A DNA stretch of 64,000 bases. It comes from Paenibacillus massiliensis subsp. panacisoli DSM 21345 (GTDB taxonomy: Bacteria > Bacillota > Bacilli > Paenibacillales > Paenibacillaceae). Position numbers and translations under genes: made by a program. The stretch is from the NCBI RefSeq assembly GCF_000426545.1, contig NZ_AUFO01000001.1:248001-312000 (forward strand). Direction: 5' to 3'. This document shows, piece by piece, positions 43,248 through 51,513 of the stretch (position 1 is its first letter; every line of letters begins with the position of its first letter). The notes under the pieces are model-generated. The model was not told the origin of the DNA. It made no database searches and saw only the letters and a list, made by a program, of their open reading frames with translations.

Positions 43248-43709
43248 TTATGTAAACTGATAAGCTACACGAGTCAGAAACTCAATGTCTCCAGCATTTG
43301 CAGTTGTTGGGACATTCGCGTGTAGAGTAACTTTTGCAAAATTGTTTGTAGCGGATAGAGCACCATTGTTCACAGCGCCTGAAATAACTCCAGCACCAAC
43401 AGAACCACCAGCTTGAATAGTTTTAGACGAAGAACCGCCAATAGGAGTAAAAGTAGTTTCATTCATACTATCCACCTTGGCTTCAATCCATCTCCCTGTA
43501 ACCAATTCTCCTGTATCACCACCGTTTTGGTCCTTGGTCGTGATGGTGCAGTTAATCATGTCAGATACAGCTGTTTGACGATTACGGTTATTCCAAATAA
43601 GAAAGGTTGTATCAGGAGAAACAGAACCAGCCTCAACCGTCTGCACGTCCCATGTGTTTACTTGTCCTGTGTTGGTCGCATTATAAAACTCAACTATAGG
43701 TATTGCCAT
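43248..43709 (-). CDS. Prophage tail-region beta protein (153 aa), unknown function
   Basis: ATG 43709 is chosen because AGGAGG lies nine bases upstream; the frame is open for eleven further codons. The protein (MAIPIVEFYNATNTGQVNTW, GGSVGAGVISGAVNNGALSA, LTRVAYQF) is rich in Gly, Asn, Thr and Val with beta-strand periodicity, as in minor structural or decoration proteins of tails. No named family. Confidence 0.65.
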   Translation of the reverse strand: MAIPIVEFYNATNTGQVNTWDVQTVEAGSVSPDTTFLIWNNRNRQTAVSDMINCTITTKDQNGGDTGELVTGRWIEAKVDSMNETTFTPIGGSSSKTIQAGGSVGAGVISGAVNNGALSATNNFAKVTLHANVPTTANAGDIEFLTRVAYQFT

Positions 43710-43753
43710 AATAAAATTCCTCCTAATAATAAAATAAAACACCAGGTTCGGTG

Positions 43754-44905
43754 TTATGTCTGGATGTTCATTTGAATGGTAATCCCTTGAATCTCTTGAT
43801 CGACACTAGTGATGTTAAGTCTAAAATAATCATTGGCATGAACTGTCTTATTCTGAATGGAATGAGTAGTAGACTGTTTCATGTTCAAATCAAAGAGGAT
43901 GTTGCTAGATAAAATATTATCCCATGCTTCCGTCTCAAATGTTGATTCGGAAATTTTTTGGATCTCTATCTCAGTAGGAACTAAGACGCCAGACTGGATA
44001 CAATAGGCCTTGATCTCTTTAATCTCCCCATCAAAAGGAAACTGGAAGAGAAGAGGGGGGATGCCTGTGAATTTGGGTCTTCCCAGTGCAAACATAATGG
44101 GACGAAGCTCTAATCTCTCATGAAAGGCAACGTAGTCCTCCTTGGACATCAGACCATTTAGATGGGGAGAGGCCGCAGGAAATGCGATCTGCGTAAAATT
44201 CTCGATTAGAACCCAAGATGCTCCATCCCATCTATAAATATTGCCAGTTGTACGAACCATTACAGTCCAGCCCAGCTCTGGCCTAGGATAGGCACTTGAG
44301 AGATCACTATAATAATTGACGGGAGGCTTGTAAATTTTCATGGCATGCTGGATAGCTTCGACTGCTTGGCTGGCAGCATCCAAGGCCGTCTCAGCGGCAC
44401 GATGTGCATTATCTGCGGCTACATTAGTATTTGCCGTTGCTAGTGTTGCGTCGGATATGGCCTCATTAATTTGGATAAGCTTTTCACTATATGTACTTAT
44501 ACGCTCCAGGATCTCATCAATAATATCTTGTAGTGTTTTTATGATGTCGGGATTCCTGTCTATCATTGCATATACACGAGAGGCTGGGTACATGATCATT
44601 CCTTTGCCTTTATAGCTACATAAGAATGACTTCCCCTCATGTCTAGCGTGAAACTGAATGACTCCATTGGCATAGTTAACTATAAATTCGTTCTCAGCAA
44701 GCACCTTTTTTTTCGCCAATTCATCGCGTTCAATTTCTATCAAGCCTGTGATCCGAACCTTATGATCACTCGACGGAATTTCCAGCAGGGTAATAATCCC
44801 ATTAATGACGGGCAAAGCATCAGCTCTGTCAGGATAAGGTGCATCTCTCCATATCATCGATACGGGATCATTATATTCAAAATATGTATTGAGATTTGAC
44901 AACAA
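43754..44905 (-). CDS. Baseplate/fibre-type protein with coiled coil (383 aa)
   Basis: An N-terminal beta domain (about 1-115, including VNYANGVIQFHARHEGKSFL, reminiscent of baseplate upper proteins) is followed by a long Ala-rich coiled coil (about 120-195: ILERISTYSEKLIQINEAIS, AAETALDAASQAVEAIQHAM) and a C-terminal globular head (YRWDGASWVLIENFTQ onward). This layout is typical of trimeric receptor-binding or baseplate proteins (BppU-like). Two TTG starts (44905, 44902) lie behind AGGAGGTGA; either is possible. Confidence 0.75.
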   Translation of the reverse strand: MLSNLNTYFEYNDPVSMIWRDAPYPDRADALPVINGIITLLEIPSSDHKVRITGLIEIERDELAKKKVLAENEFIVNYANGVIQFHARHEGKSFLCSYKGKGMIMYPASRVYAMIDRNPDIIKTLQDIIDEILERISTYSEKLIQINEAISDATLATANTNVAADNAHRAAETALDAASQAVEAIQHAMKIYKPPVNYYSDLSSAYPRPELGWTVMVRTTGNIYRWDGASWVLIENFTQIAFPAASPHLNGLMSKEDYVAFHERLELRPIMFALGRPKFTGIPPLLFQFPFDGEIKEIKAYCIQSGVLVPTEIEIQKISESTFETEAWDNILSSNILFDLNMKQSTTHSIQNKTVHANDYFRLNITSVDQEIQGITIQMNIQT

Positions 44906-44922
44906 ATCACCTCCTTTATGGA

Positions 44923-45561
44923 CTATTGAAGTCTTTTAAATTGATATCGAAATCTAAAATTTGCCATCCCTTCAACTTTGAACACATTGATACCCACTGG
45001 CAGATTAAAATAGTTGTCGTTGAAGTTGTTGTACCTGTAAGTTACAGGCAAAGACGTGTCGATATGTTCTCTTTCACTATTCACATAGATGGTTTCTTGA
45101 TTAATTAGGTCTGTGAATTTGAACTCCCTATTGTGATCTGAGGTATTCGTTAATGTAAGGTCTCCGTTGCCAACCTTGGTGATCCAGATCTCAGGCTGAC
45201 AATAGGTTTCTCCGTCATTATGGATGATGACGATGGGTTCAAAAAAGAGAGAGAGGTCTTGGAAGATAGGTACAGTGTTATAATGGGAGGCTTCAAGTAA
45301 GATTCGGAACTTGAAATATACCTGATTCACGGGGACAGTCACATCTAGGTCAGGAATTTCTCCTCCATTCGTACATGACTTCCATTCCGACCACTCATAA
45401 TTATCCCAAGAAATAGAAGTCTGAACATGCAGCTTAGAACCAGAAGGTACGGTGGCATTCCAAGATATTTTATTAATTGTCCCATCACCGCCGACAGATA
45501 TGAAGGTTGGTTCCGATGTATATGTGCCCTTTAGATTAGCAGCTTGCAACCATGTAGTCAT
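44923..45561 (-). CDS. Distal-tail (Dit) C-terminal galectin-like domain as a separate protein
   Basis: ATG 45561 follows GGTGA. The C-terminal half (EIWITKVGNGDLTLTNTSDH, FTDLINQETIYVNSEREHID, TYRYNNFNDNYFNLPVGINV, FRYQF) matches the C-terminal domain normally fused to the N-terminal belt of Dit in siphophages. Here the belt domain is in another gene (46226-46828), with an unrelated binding protein between them. The first 100 residues form a beta domain (SISWDNYEWSEWKSCTNGG). 212 residues, no signal peptide. Likely sits on the tail-tip hub. Confidence 0.7.
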   Translation of the reverse strand: MTTWLQAANLKGTYTSEPTFISVGGDGTINKISWNATVPSGSKLHVQTSISWDNYEWSEWKSCTNGGEIPDLDVTVPVNQVYFKFRILLEASHYNTVPIFQDLSLFFEPIVIIHNDGETYCQPEIWITKVGNGDLTLTNTSDHNREFKFTDLINQETIYVNSEREHIDTSLPVTYRYNNFNDNYFNLPVGINVFKVEGMANFRFRYQFKRLQ

Positions 45562-45569
45562 AGTGTCAC

Positions 45570-46205
45570 CTATTCTATTTTTCCAAATGGGCGAAATTCG
45601 GCAGAGATGCCAATTTCTCTCCACTTTGCAATACGATAGCTTGACCAGACAGCGGTACCATCAGGTGTCGTGATTCCATTGGAGGCAGCCCATGCAGGCT
45701 CAAATGTTCCTGATTCTCCTGCTACCGTACACACATAGAATCGTCCATTATCTATAGAGGGGAACACAATATCTTGTTGATTGTAGTTGGTTGATGCTCT
45801 CCAAGTGGTTGCACCTTTAGTATCCTGAACCTCGCCTCCAGAAGATACAGGAAATGTTGGCTCTTGTACTGCTGAATATCCGGTCTGGATGCATTCATAG
45901 ATATGTCCATTATCTACTGTCGTAGTGATTCGATTCCCGAGCGTGTAGGAGGTCAGTCCTTTCCATCTAGAAGCAGCGATGCCTGCACGAGTACAGATCC
46001 ATCCTACAAAACCACCAGGAGTAGGCTTATCATTCCAAATTCTCATTCGAACATGATGTTGCCCGGAAGTAGGAGGGGCGGAAGCGTGAATTTCGGCCAC
46101 GTCATCTAGTTTTTGGAAATTCACCTGCAGATCCATTATGGTCTGATATTGTTCGTCAGTATGTTCGGGCTGTATTAATCCTAGCTTTTGTGTTGTTGTC
46201 GACAT
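45570..46205 (-). CDS. Tail protein with two carbohydrate-binding-like repeats
   Basis: 211 residues; ATG 46205 follows AAAGGAGCTAGTAC. After a polar N terminus (LGLIQPEHTDEQYQTIMDLQ), two similar units, TYTLGNRI...NGHIYECIQTG (about 85-110) and NYNQQDIVFPSIDNGRFYVC (about 138-160), recall chitin-binding CBM5/12-like or phage wall-binding modules. Placed between the two halves of Dit, so probably displayed at the tail tip to grip the cell wall. Confidence 0.65.
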   Translation of the reverse strand: MSTTTQKLGLIQPEHTDEQYQTIMDLQVNFQKLDDVAEIHASAPPTSGQHHVRMRIWNDKPTPGGFVGWICTRAGIAASRWKGLTSYTLGNRITTTVDNGHIYECIQTGYSAVQEPTFPVSSGGEVQDTKGATTWRASTNYNQQDIVFPSIDNGRFYVCTVAGESGTFEPAWAASNGITTPDGTAVWSSYRIAKWREIGISAEFRPFGKIE

Positions 46206-46225
46206 GTACTAGCTCCTTTCATAAA

Positions 46226-46828
46226 TTAATCTAGCCAAGTGGTGCCTCTGGGGATATCGATCCATCTTGTCCTAGCCAGATTCAGTATGATATCTCCTTG
46301 ACCGTCAATAATTGTCCGGTTATGATGACCTGTAGCAAAATTATTGTGCTGGATCGTAATCGGCGCTTCGTTCCATTGGTATTCATTCGATGTATAGACC
46401 GGAGAATAAGAGTAGGGAGAATCACATCTGAAATTCAAGGAAATATATCCTTGCTGAAGGCAGTTATGAATAAGATTGGGTTGACTCACTGCCAGCGCAT
46501 AATAAATTCGTTCGGGCTGTCTCCCGAAGTCGTTCGTAAAATACAATTCTTGATAATAGGACTGCTCAGTAAGCCATCTGGCGACCTCTCTGATTCTCTT
46601 CGTGTCCCAATGCTCGTCAAATGCTGCAGTAATACTAAATTCAAGAGGTTCTTTTTTTATTTGCTGAAAGTAGGGCTTGTCTCTTCCTTTAATGGACACC
46701 TCATCGATAGATCGAGTAGGGGCGAGCACTTCCTCTTGCATGCCTCCAGAAAGGTTCACGTTATATAAGCCAAAGTCGACAGATTTTTTTCCTGCATAGG
46801 AAAAGAAAAGGGAGTCTCGGATTGTCAG
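46226..46828 (-). CDS. Distal tail protein (Dit), N-terminal belt domain, CTG start
   Basis: The Dit signature TIRDSLFFSYAGKKSVDFG is found only if translation starts at CTG 46828, eight bases after AGGAGG and immediately behind an in-frame stop. The first usual start codon (GTG 46759) would cut off this conserved part and has no ribosome site. The protein then shows EVLAPTRSIDEVSIKGRDKP, REVARWLTEQSYYQELYFTN and GYISLNFRCDSPYSYSPVY, all Dit/Sipho_tail features. It ends (200 residues) where a galectin-like domain is expected; that domain is in 44923-45561. A truncated paralogue lies at 49542-49862. Confidence 0.78.
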   Translation of the reverse strand: MTIRDSLFFSYAGKKSVDFGLYNVNLSGGMQEEVLAPTRSIDEVSIKGRDKPYFQQIKKEPLEFSITAAFDEHWDTKRIREVARWLTEQSYYQELYFTNDFGRQPERIYYALAVSQPNLIHNCLQQGYISLNFRCDSPYSYSPVYTSNEYQWNEAPITIQHNNFATGHHNRTIIDGQGDIILNLARTRWIDIPRGTTWLD

Positions 46829-46850
46829 TTATATCACCTCCTTTCAAATA

Positions 46851-47297
46851 TCATCTTGCAGAATAGAAATGGTTGCTGCCTGTTACAAGGGGTATTTCTT
46901 CGCTGTCGGCAAAGGAAGTAACCATGCTGCCGATGAATGCTACAGGCTGCCCCTCAACATATAATGAAGTAGATACACCGCCAGTAATACGACCATTGCC
47001 CGAAGTTCTGCTAACAATCCTCCATCTTGATCCCTCTGGTCTGGTTAAAGATCGGGCGCTTTCTGATGTGATATCATTTAATCGCGCCACGGGTGATCCT
47101 TGTATATATAATTTTGATGATCCACTTGAAACGTAGCCTGTAATCTCTGCATCCGTTTCCTTATCACCAATTTCATCACCATCACTGTTGGTTCTGACCC
47201 ATTGAATAAAATCGCGAAGTGTAAATTCTGCAATTTCCGATCCGACTATAGCAGCAGCTTGAATAATCATCACCTCAAATCTATTTGGAATATCCAT
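46851..47297 (-). CDS. PAAR-like tail spike-tip protein
   Basis: 148 residues from ATG 47297, or 139 from ATG 47270; neither has a well-spaced ribosome site (GAGGTG abuts the latter). Repeated short beta units with glycine turns (KLYIQGSPVARLND, SLYVEGQPVAFIGSM) match PAAR-like proteins, which cap tail or secretion spikes. It is the last of three PAAR-like genes in the region, but it is quite different from the other two and appears intact. Confidence 0.6.
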   Translation of the reverse strand: MDIPNRFEVMIIQAAAIVGSEIAEFTLRDFIQWVRTNSDGDEIGDKETDAEITGYVSSGSSKLYIQGSPVARLNDITSESARSLTRPEGSRWRIVSRTSGNGRITGGVSTSLYVEGQPVAFIGSMVTSFADSEEIPLVTGSNHFYSAR

Positions 47298-47358
47298 TTC
47301 GGGTGAAATAAAAAAAGCCGAAATGCTCTCTATCGAGTGGACGTCTCAAAAATTCATC

Positions 47359-47556
47359 CTACATGTTAACTAGATTTTCTCCATCGCCAATAGTTGTGCT
47401 TGTGCTGTCCAAATGGGTTCTGACATTTGAACCAACATTTCCGTCCTCGTCTCGTCCTGTACACACGCGACCACTTACATAAGTCTCTTTGAATCTCACA
47501 TAGTTTTGTTTTCGTACTGGAATTAACGTTGGACCATCTATAGATAGGGCACCCAT
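47359..47556 (-). pseudogene. PAAR-like gene with internal deletion
   Basis: 65 codons (ATG 47556, ribosome site GAGGTGAATT). The first 40 residues match the start of the intact PAAR-like protein at 49872-50345 (FKETYVSGRVCTGRDEDGN), and the last 25 match its end (VGSNVRTHLDSTSTTIG). The middle, about 92 codons, is absent and the frame is kept. The junction falls at a shared AATG. Probably a deleted paralogue; whether the short product works is unknown. Confidence 0.7.
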
Positions 47557-47571
47557 AATTCACCTCAATAC

Positions 47572-47599
47572 AAAAAAGCCGCTCAAAAAGAGGGCTTTT
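47572..47599 (-). terminator. Terminator after stalk/ankyrin gene 3
   Basis: Minus strand: stem AAAAGCCCTC / GAGCGGCTTTT with one bulge, loop TTTTT, followed by TTTTTTG. It separates this gene from the PAAR-like genes downstream. Confidence 0.7.
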
Positions 47600-47678
47600 G
47601 GAGATAAAATATTAATAAAATTGGTATTCTACTCAAAATAAAAAGCTATTCTTTGTTAGAGTGACAGGTACGATTATG

Positions 47679-48416
47679 TTAATCTGCAATTCCTTTTCCA
47701 ATCATATATGCTCGCATCTCAGGCCATCCAGTATCGCCCTTTTGAAAAAGATCAATAGGCTTATTCCCGTCTTTGTTTTTAATTGAAGCATCTGCATCCA
47801 TATCTATCATTGCGCCAATATAAAATACAAGCCTATGTTTTATGGCATAGTGCAAAGCAGTGTTACCATTTGAATCTTGCAAATCGGGCTTTAGCGCATT
47901 TTTACGAATTACTTTGTATGTTTCAAAATCATCCTTCTCAATCACAAGCATCAATAATGTTTTGCCGTTATTCGAATCCTGAACATTTAAATCAATCTTA
48001 CCACTAGCAATATCAGTAGCAATTTGCGCGGCATCTAGCTTATCTCCTTTGGTATAGGTTTGTTCCAAGTTGGCTATCTTGCTTCCTGCTATTTTAGTCG
48101 TTGAAGCTGGCTCGGCTTTTGTTGTTGTAGACTGACTAGTTGGAGCACTGGTTACCCCACCCTGAACAAGTTCAATCTTAGCGCCTGTTGCAGAAGCAAC
48201 ACTGTAACCCAATGCATTTGCTGTATCACGAACAGGCAAATAGCTACGTCCATTTACCGAAATCGGCTTTTCTGACAATTTAGCTTCTTTCCCATCAACA
48301 TAAACTTTTGTTGTAAGTTGTGTTGCTTTTAAGTATGTACTTGCTCCAGCTACACTGGCTGTTGCTAAAACAATACCAAACACTGTACCAGCAATGAATA
48401 AACTTAGTTTTTTCAT
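47679..48416 (-). CDS. Exported stalk-domain/ankyrin protein, copy 3
   Basis: 245 residues. An N-terminal signal or anchor helix (KLSLFIAGTVFGIVLATASV), then a copper-amine-oxidase-type stalk domain (KVYVDGKEAKLSEKPISVNG, SYLPVRDTANALGY), a linker, and ankyrin repeats (DLNVQDSNNGKTLLMLVIEK, PDLQDSNGNTALHYAIKH, ADASIKNKDGNKPIDL). Such an exported protein is not a tail part. It has its own upstream region and a terminator, so it behaves like a cargo (moron) gene inside the tail operon. ATG 48416 follows GGAGGATAAG; two close copies lie upstream. Confidence 0.82.
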   Translation of the reverse strand: MKKLSLFIAGTVFGIVLATASVAGASTYLKATQLTTKVYVDGKEAKLSEKPISVNGRSYLPVRDTANALGYSVASATGAKIELVQGGVTSAPTSQSTTTKAEPASTTKIAGSKIANLEQTYTKGDKLDAAQIATDIASGKIDLNVQDSNNGKTLLMLVIEKDDFETYKVIRKNALKPDLQDSNGNTALHYAIKHRLVFYIGAMIDMDADASIKNKDGNKPIDLFQKGDTGWPEMRAYMIGKGIAD

Positions 48417-48634
48417 CTTATCCTCCACTATCTAATATTTTGACGGAATGTAATATGGAGTACTTAATTGGTTGAAAAACGCTTAAGGGTTCTTTAAAGA
48501 AGAACTGTTGCGTTTGGATTAACGACCGTCCAAGCAAAAAAACATATCTTGTAAGCTCATTTGTTCAAATAAGTGGAAATATCATTTTTTCTCAAGAATT
48601 AGCTTTAAAACAGAGGATTGAAGTTTAATTAGAG

Positions 48635-48676
48635 TGCAACAAATAGTTAACTTAGTAAAAGTTACTATTTGTTGCA
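48635..48676 (-). terminator. Long hairpin after stalk/ankyrin gene 2
   Basis: Perfect 13-bp stem TGCAACAAATAGT / ACTATTTGTTGCA with a 16-nt loop, directly touching the stop codon of the gene. The following sequence is only moderately T-rich. Confidence 0.6.
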
Positions 48677-49426
48677 TTAATTGGCTGTTCCTGTATTAAT
48701 CATGTAAATTCTTAATTCAGGCCAACCAGAGTTACTTTTTTGCAGAAGATCGATTGGTCGTTTTCCGTTCTTGTTCTTTATAGCTGCATCAGCATTCATG
48801 TCTATCAGAGCACCAATATAAAATATGTTTTTAAAGTTCGCTGCATAGTGCAAAGCAGCATCCCCATTGTTATCCTGTAAATTTGGATTTAGAGCATTTC
48901 TTCGAATAACTTTATAAGTCTCAAAATCGTCTTTCTCAATGACGAGCATTAACAAACTCTTACCACTGTTAGAGTCTTGGACATTAAGGTCAATCTTACC
49001 ACTAGCAATGTCTACTGAAATACGTTCCGCATCCAGTTTATCACCTTTAGCATAAGTCTGTTCCAAGTTAGCTACTTTGCTTCCACCTATCTTAGTGGAT
49101 GTGGTTTCATTCTTTATCGTAGTAGTTTGACTAGTAGATGGGGTAGAGGAGGAGTTGATAGACACTCCACCTTGAACAAGTTCAATCTTAGATCCTGTTG
49201 CACTAGCAACACTGTAACCCAGTGCATTGGCGGTGTCACGAACAGGCAAGTAGCTACGTCCGTTTACCGAAATCGGCTTTTCTGACAATTTAGCTTCTTT
49301 CCCATCAACATAAACTTTTATTGTGAGTTGTGTTGCTTTTAAGTATGTACTTGCCCCTGCTACACTCGCTGTTGCCAAGACGATACCAAACACTGTACCA
49401 GCAATGAATGTACTTAGTTTCTTCAT
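48677..49426 (-). CDS. Exported stalk-domain/ankyrin protein, copy 2
   Basis: 249 residues, nearly the same as copy 3 over the signal/anchor, the stalk domain and most of the ankyrin part; the Ser/Thr-rich linker (VSINSSSTPSTSQTTTIKNE) differs in length. ATG 49426 follows GGAGGATGAA. It has an individual hairpin after the stop (48635-48676). No PAAR-like or Dit gene separates it from copy 3, so its module appears to have lost those parts. Confidence 0.82.
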   Translation of the reverse strand: MKKLSTFIAGTVFGIVLATASVAGASTYLKATQLTIKVYVDGKEAKLSEKPISVNGRSYLPVRDTANALGYSVASATGSKIELVQGGVSINSSSTPSTSQTTTIKNETTSTKIGGSKVANLEQTYAKGDKLDAERISVDIASGKIDLNVQDSNSGKSLLMLVIEKDDFETYKVIRRNALNPNLQDNNGDAALHYAANFKNIFYIGALIDMNADAAIKNKNGKRPIDLLQKSNSGWPELRIYMINTGTAN

Positions 49427-49541
49427 TTCATCCTCCAATATTCGATCTTTTATCTAAGTATCAATTAGATCCTAACATAATTATCGGAAATTGAGGTGGA
49501 ATTTTCAGTATCTTTATGTGATATACACTAAGTATTCAAAG

Positions 49542-49862
49542 TCATATCTTGTTCCTTAAAATGTGATTGGTGGAACATGTTTCTTGAAAATATGACTGCT
49601 CAGTGAACCAGCGAGTAACCTCATTTATTTTTAGCTCCTTCCATGTATCTACAAAAGTAAAATTCAAAGAAAGACTCAGTGGATATTTATGCATGTTTTT
49701 AAAATAGAGAAGGTCTCTACCGATCACACTCACTTCATTAATAGTCCGAGAGGCTGCAAAAGCTTCTTCTTGAGTGCCATTATTCATATTGACAATATCA
49801 ATTCCATATTCTGTTGACTTAATTCCTGCATACGAAAAGTACAGAGAATCACGAAAAATCAA
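49542..49862 (-). pseudogene. Truncated Dit paralogue
   Basis: TTG 49862, behind AGGATGAA, starts IFRDSLYFSYAGIKSTEYGI, the canonical Dit N terminus, and follows Dit up to about residue 95 (VTRWFTEQSYFQE), then diverges into ten unrelated residues and a stop. It lacks the rest of the belt domain and any C-terminal domain. It sits after the intact PAAR-like gene exactly where Dit sits after the other PAAR-like gene, which supports a duplicated block. Confidence 0.75.
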
Positions 49863-49871
49863 AAATTCATC

Positions 49872-50345
49872 CTACATATTTACTAGATTTTCTCCATTGC
49901 CAATGGTTGTGCTTGTACTGTCCAAATGCGTTCTGACATTAGAACCAACATTAGCAATAAGGACACCATTATAGTAAACATTCTTCGTGTTGCCAGAGAT
50001 AACTGTACCGGTTCCTGAACCACTTTCTGCTGGCTCAATTTCATCGATGTCTCCACCGTGAGAAGGTCGGATATTTGCTGTCCATATTTCAATGGTAGAA
50101 TCTCCAACCAAAGAAACTGGTTCTCCATTCACAAGAAAATTTCTACGGGGACTCACAACATATCCATTTAAAACTACGTCTGCTTTTCCTGATGCAGTGG
50201 AGTACACATCTTCCCACGAGTCACAATGGCCATTTTCATCACGACCAGTACAAATTCTACCACTTACATATGTTTCTTTGAATTTAACGTAATCTTTCTT
50301 AGTAACAGGAGCGAGAGTAGAATCGTTTACCGATATTGATCCCAT
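49872..50345 (-). CDS. PAAR-like spike-tip protein, intact copy
   Basis: 157 residues; ATG 50345 follows GGAGGTGAATT. Glycine-turn beta units (LNGYVVSPRRNFLVNGEPVS, IWTANIRPSHGGDID, KNVYYNGVLIANVGSNVRTH) fit the PAAR-like fold that tips phage tails. A deletion derivative lies at 47359-47556. The stop is ten bases before the TTG of the truncated Dit, so the two were once a translational pair. Confidence 0.65.
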   Translation of the reverse strand: MGSISVNDSTLAPVTKKDYVKFKETYVSGRICTGRDENGHCDSWEDVYSTASGKADVVLNGYVVSPRRNFLVNGEPVSLVGDSTIEIWTANIRPSHGGDIDEIEPAESGSGTGTVISGNTKNVYYNGVLIANVGSNVRTHLDSTSTTIGNGENLVNM

Positions 50346-50668
50346 AATTCACCTCCAAAGTAAAATAAAAAAGCTCATTATCTCTTTTTATACAGATAGG
50401 CTTAATTGTATTAAGGCATACGGACATATATGTCATAATTTTATCTTCTGTATTCCTCATAAAGAAGGTTGTATTTTACCCAATCTGTTTGCACATCCCA
50501 TGCTCCATTTAGAAGAAAATAGTTCATGCCTTAAAAATGACGATCTAAATTCCACTAAATTCCCCCCCTTTTTCTTTTGATCTAGTAGCTGATTTTGTTT
50601 TAAGAAAATCCATAAAATTGGAGAACATAAAAAAGCCATCACAATTAGTGATGACTCTTGTTGAACAA
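50346..50668. other. Spacer between stalk gene 1 and PAAR-like gene
   Basis: About 320 AT-rich bases with a terminator at 50628-50656. A 61-codon minus-strand frame here has no ribosome site or recognisable features. It may carry a promoter for the PAAR-like gene. Confidence 0.4.
50628..50656 (-). terminator. Terminator after stalk/ankyrin gene 1
   Basis: Minus strand: stem AGTCATCAC / GTGATGGCT (one mismatch), loop TAATT, followed by TTTTTT. Confidence 0.7.
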
Positions 50669-51409
50669 TTAATTTCCATATCTAATCATGTAACCTTTTA
50701 ATTCTCCATAGACTACAACTTCCATGTCTCTTTTTGCCAGATCAATAGGGAGTTTTTGCTCATTATTTTTAATGTTCGGATTAGCCTTCATATCCATAAG
50801 GGCACCAACATAAAATATGACGTTGTTTTTAGCAGCATAGTGAAGGGCAGTATTGCCTTCTGAATCTTGGAGGTCAGGCTTAAGAGCATTTTTTCGAATA
50901 ACTTTATAAGTCTCAAAGTCATTCCTCTCAATAACAAGCATCATCAAACTCTTTCCATTGCTGGAGTCTTGGACATTGAGATCAAGTTTCCCGCTGGCAA
51001 TATCAGCAGCGATACGTTCAGCATCTAATTTATCGCCTTTAGCATAAGTCTGTTCCAAATTAGCTATTTTGCTTCCTCCTGTCTTTGTAGGTGAATCCTC
51101 ACTCTTTGTTGTTGCAGTCTGATTGGTAGAGGAAGAACTTTTTGAGACTCCACCTTGAACAAGCTCAATCTTTGATCCTGTTACAGAAGCCACACTGTAA
51201 CCTAGTGCATTTGCAGTGTCTCTTACAGGAAGATAACTTCTTCCGTTGACTGAGATTGGTTTCTCTGATAGTTTTGCTTCCTGTCCATCAACATAGACTT
51301 TAGTTGTAAGTTGCGTTGCTTTCAAGTATGTACTTGCACCTGCTGCTCCTGCAGTAGTCAATACAATGCCAAATACTGTTCCAACAATAAATGTAGCTAC
51401 TTTTTTCAT
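50669..51409 (-). CDS. Exported stalk-domain/ankyrin protein, copy 1
   Basis: 246 residues; ATG 51409 follows AGGAGGATAAA. Signal/anchor (VATFIVGTVFGIVLTTAGAA), stalk domain (YVDGQEAKLSEKPISVNG, LPVRDTANALGY) and ankyrin repeats (LNVQDSSNGKSLMMLVIERN, DLQDSEGNTALHYAAKN). It has an upstream promoter-like TTGTTA-17-TAAGAT and its own terminator. First of three copies; the copies share protein sequence more strongly in the N-terminal 90 residues than in the linker. Function unknown; an effect on the host surface of the lysogen is a guess. Confidence 0.82.
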   Translation of the reverse strand: MKKVATFIVGTVFGIVLTTAGAAGASTYLKATQLTTKVYVDGQEAKLSEKPISVNGRSYLPVRDTANALGYSVASVTGSKIELVQGGVSKSSSSTNQTATTKSEDSPTKTGGSKIANLEQTYAKGDKLDAERIAADIASGKLDLNVQDSSNGKSLMMLVIERNDFETYKVIRKNALKPDLQDSEGNTALHYAAKNNVIFYVGALMDMKANPNIKNNEQKLPIDLAKRDMEVVVYGELKGYMIRYGN

Positions 51410-51513
51410 TTTATCCTCCTAGCATTTTATTATTTTCACTTAATTTAAATTATCTTAGTACATCTATCGGAGGATAACAAGGAAAAAGTTAGTAATTATT
51501 GCTAAATAGAAAT

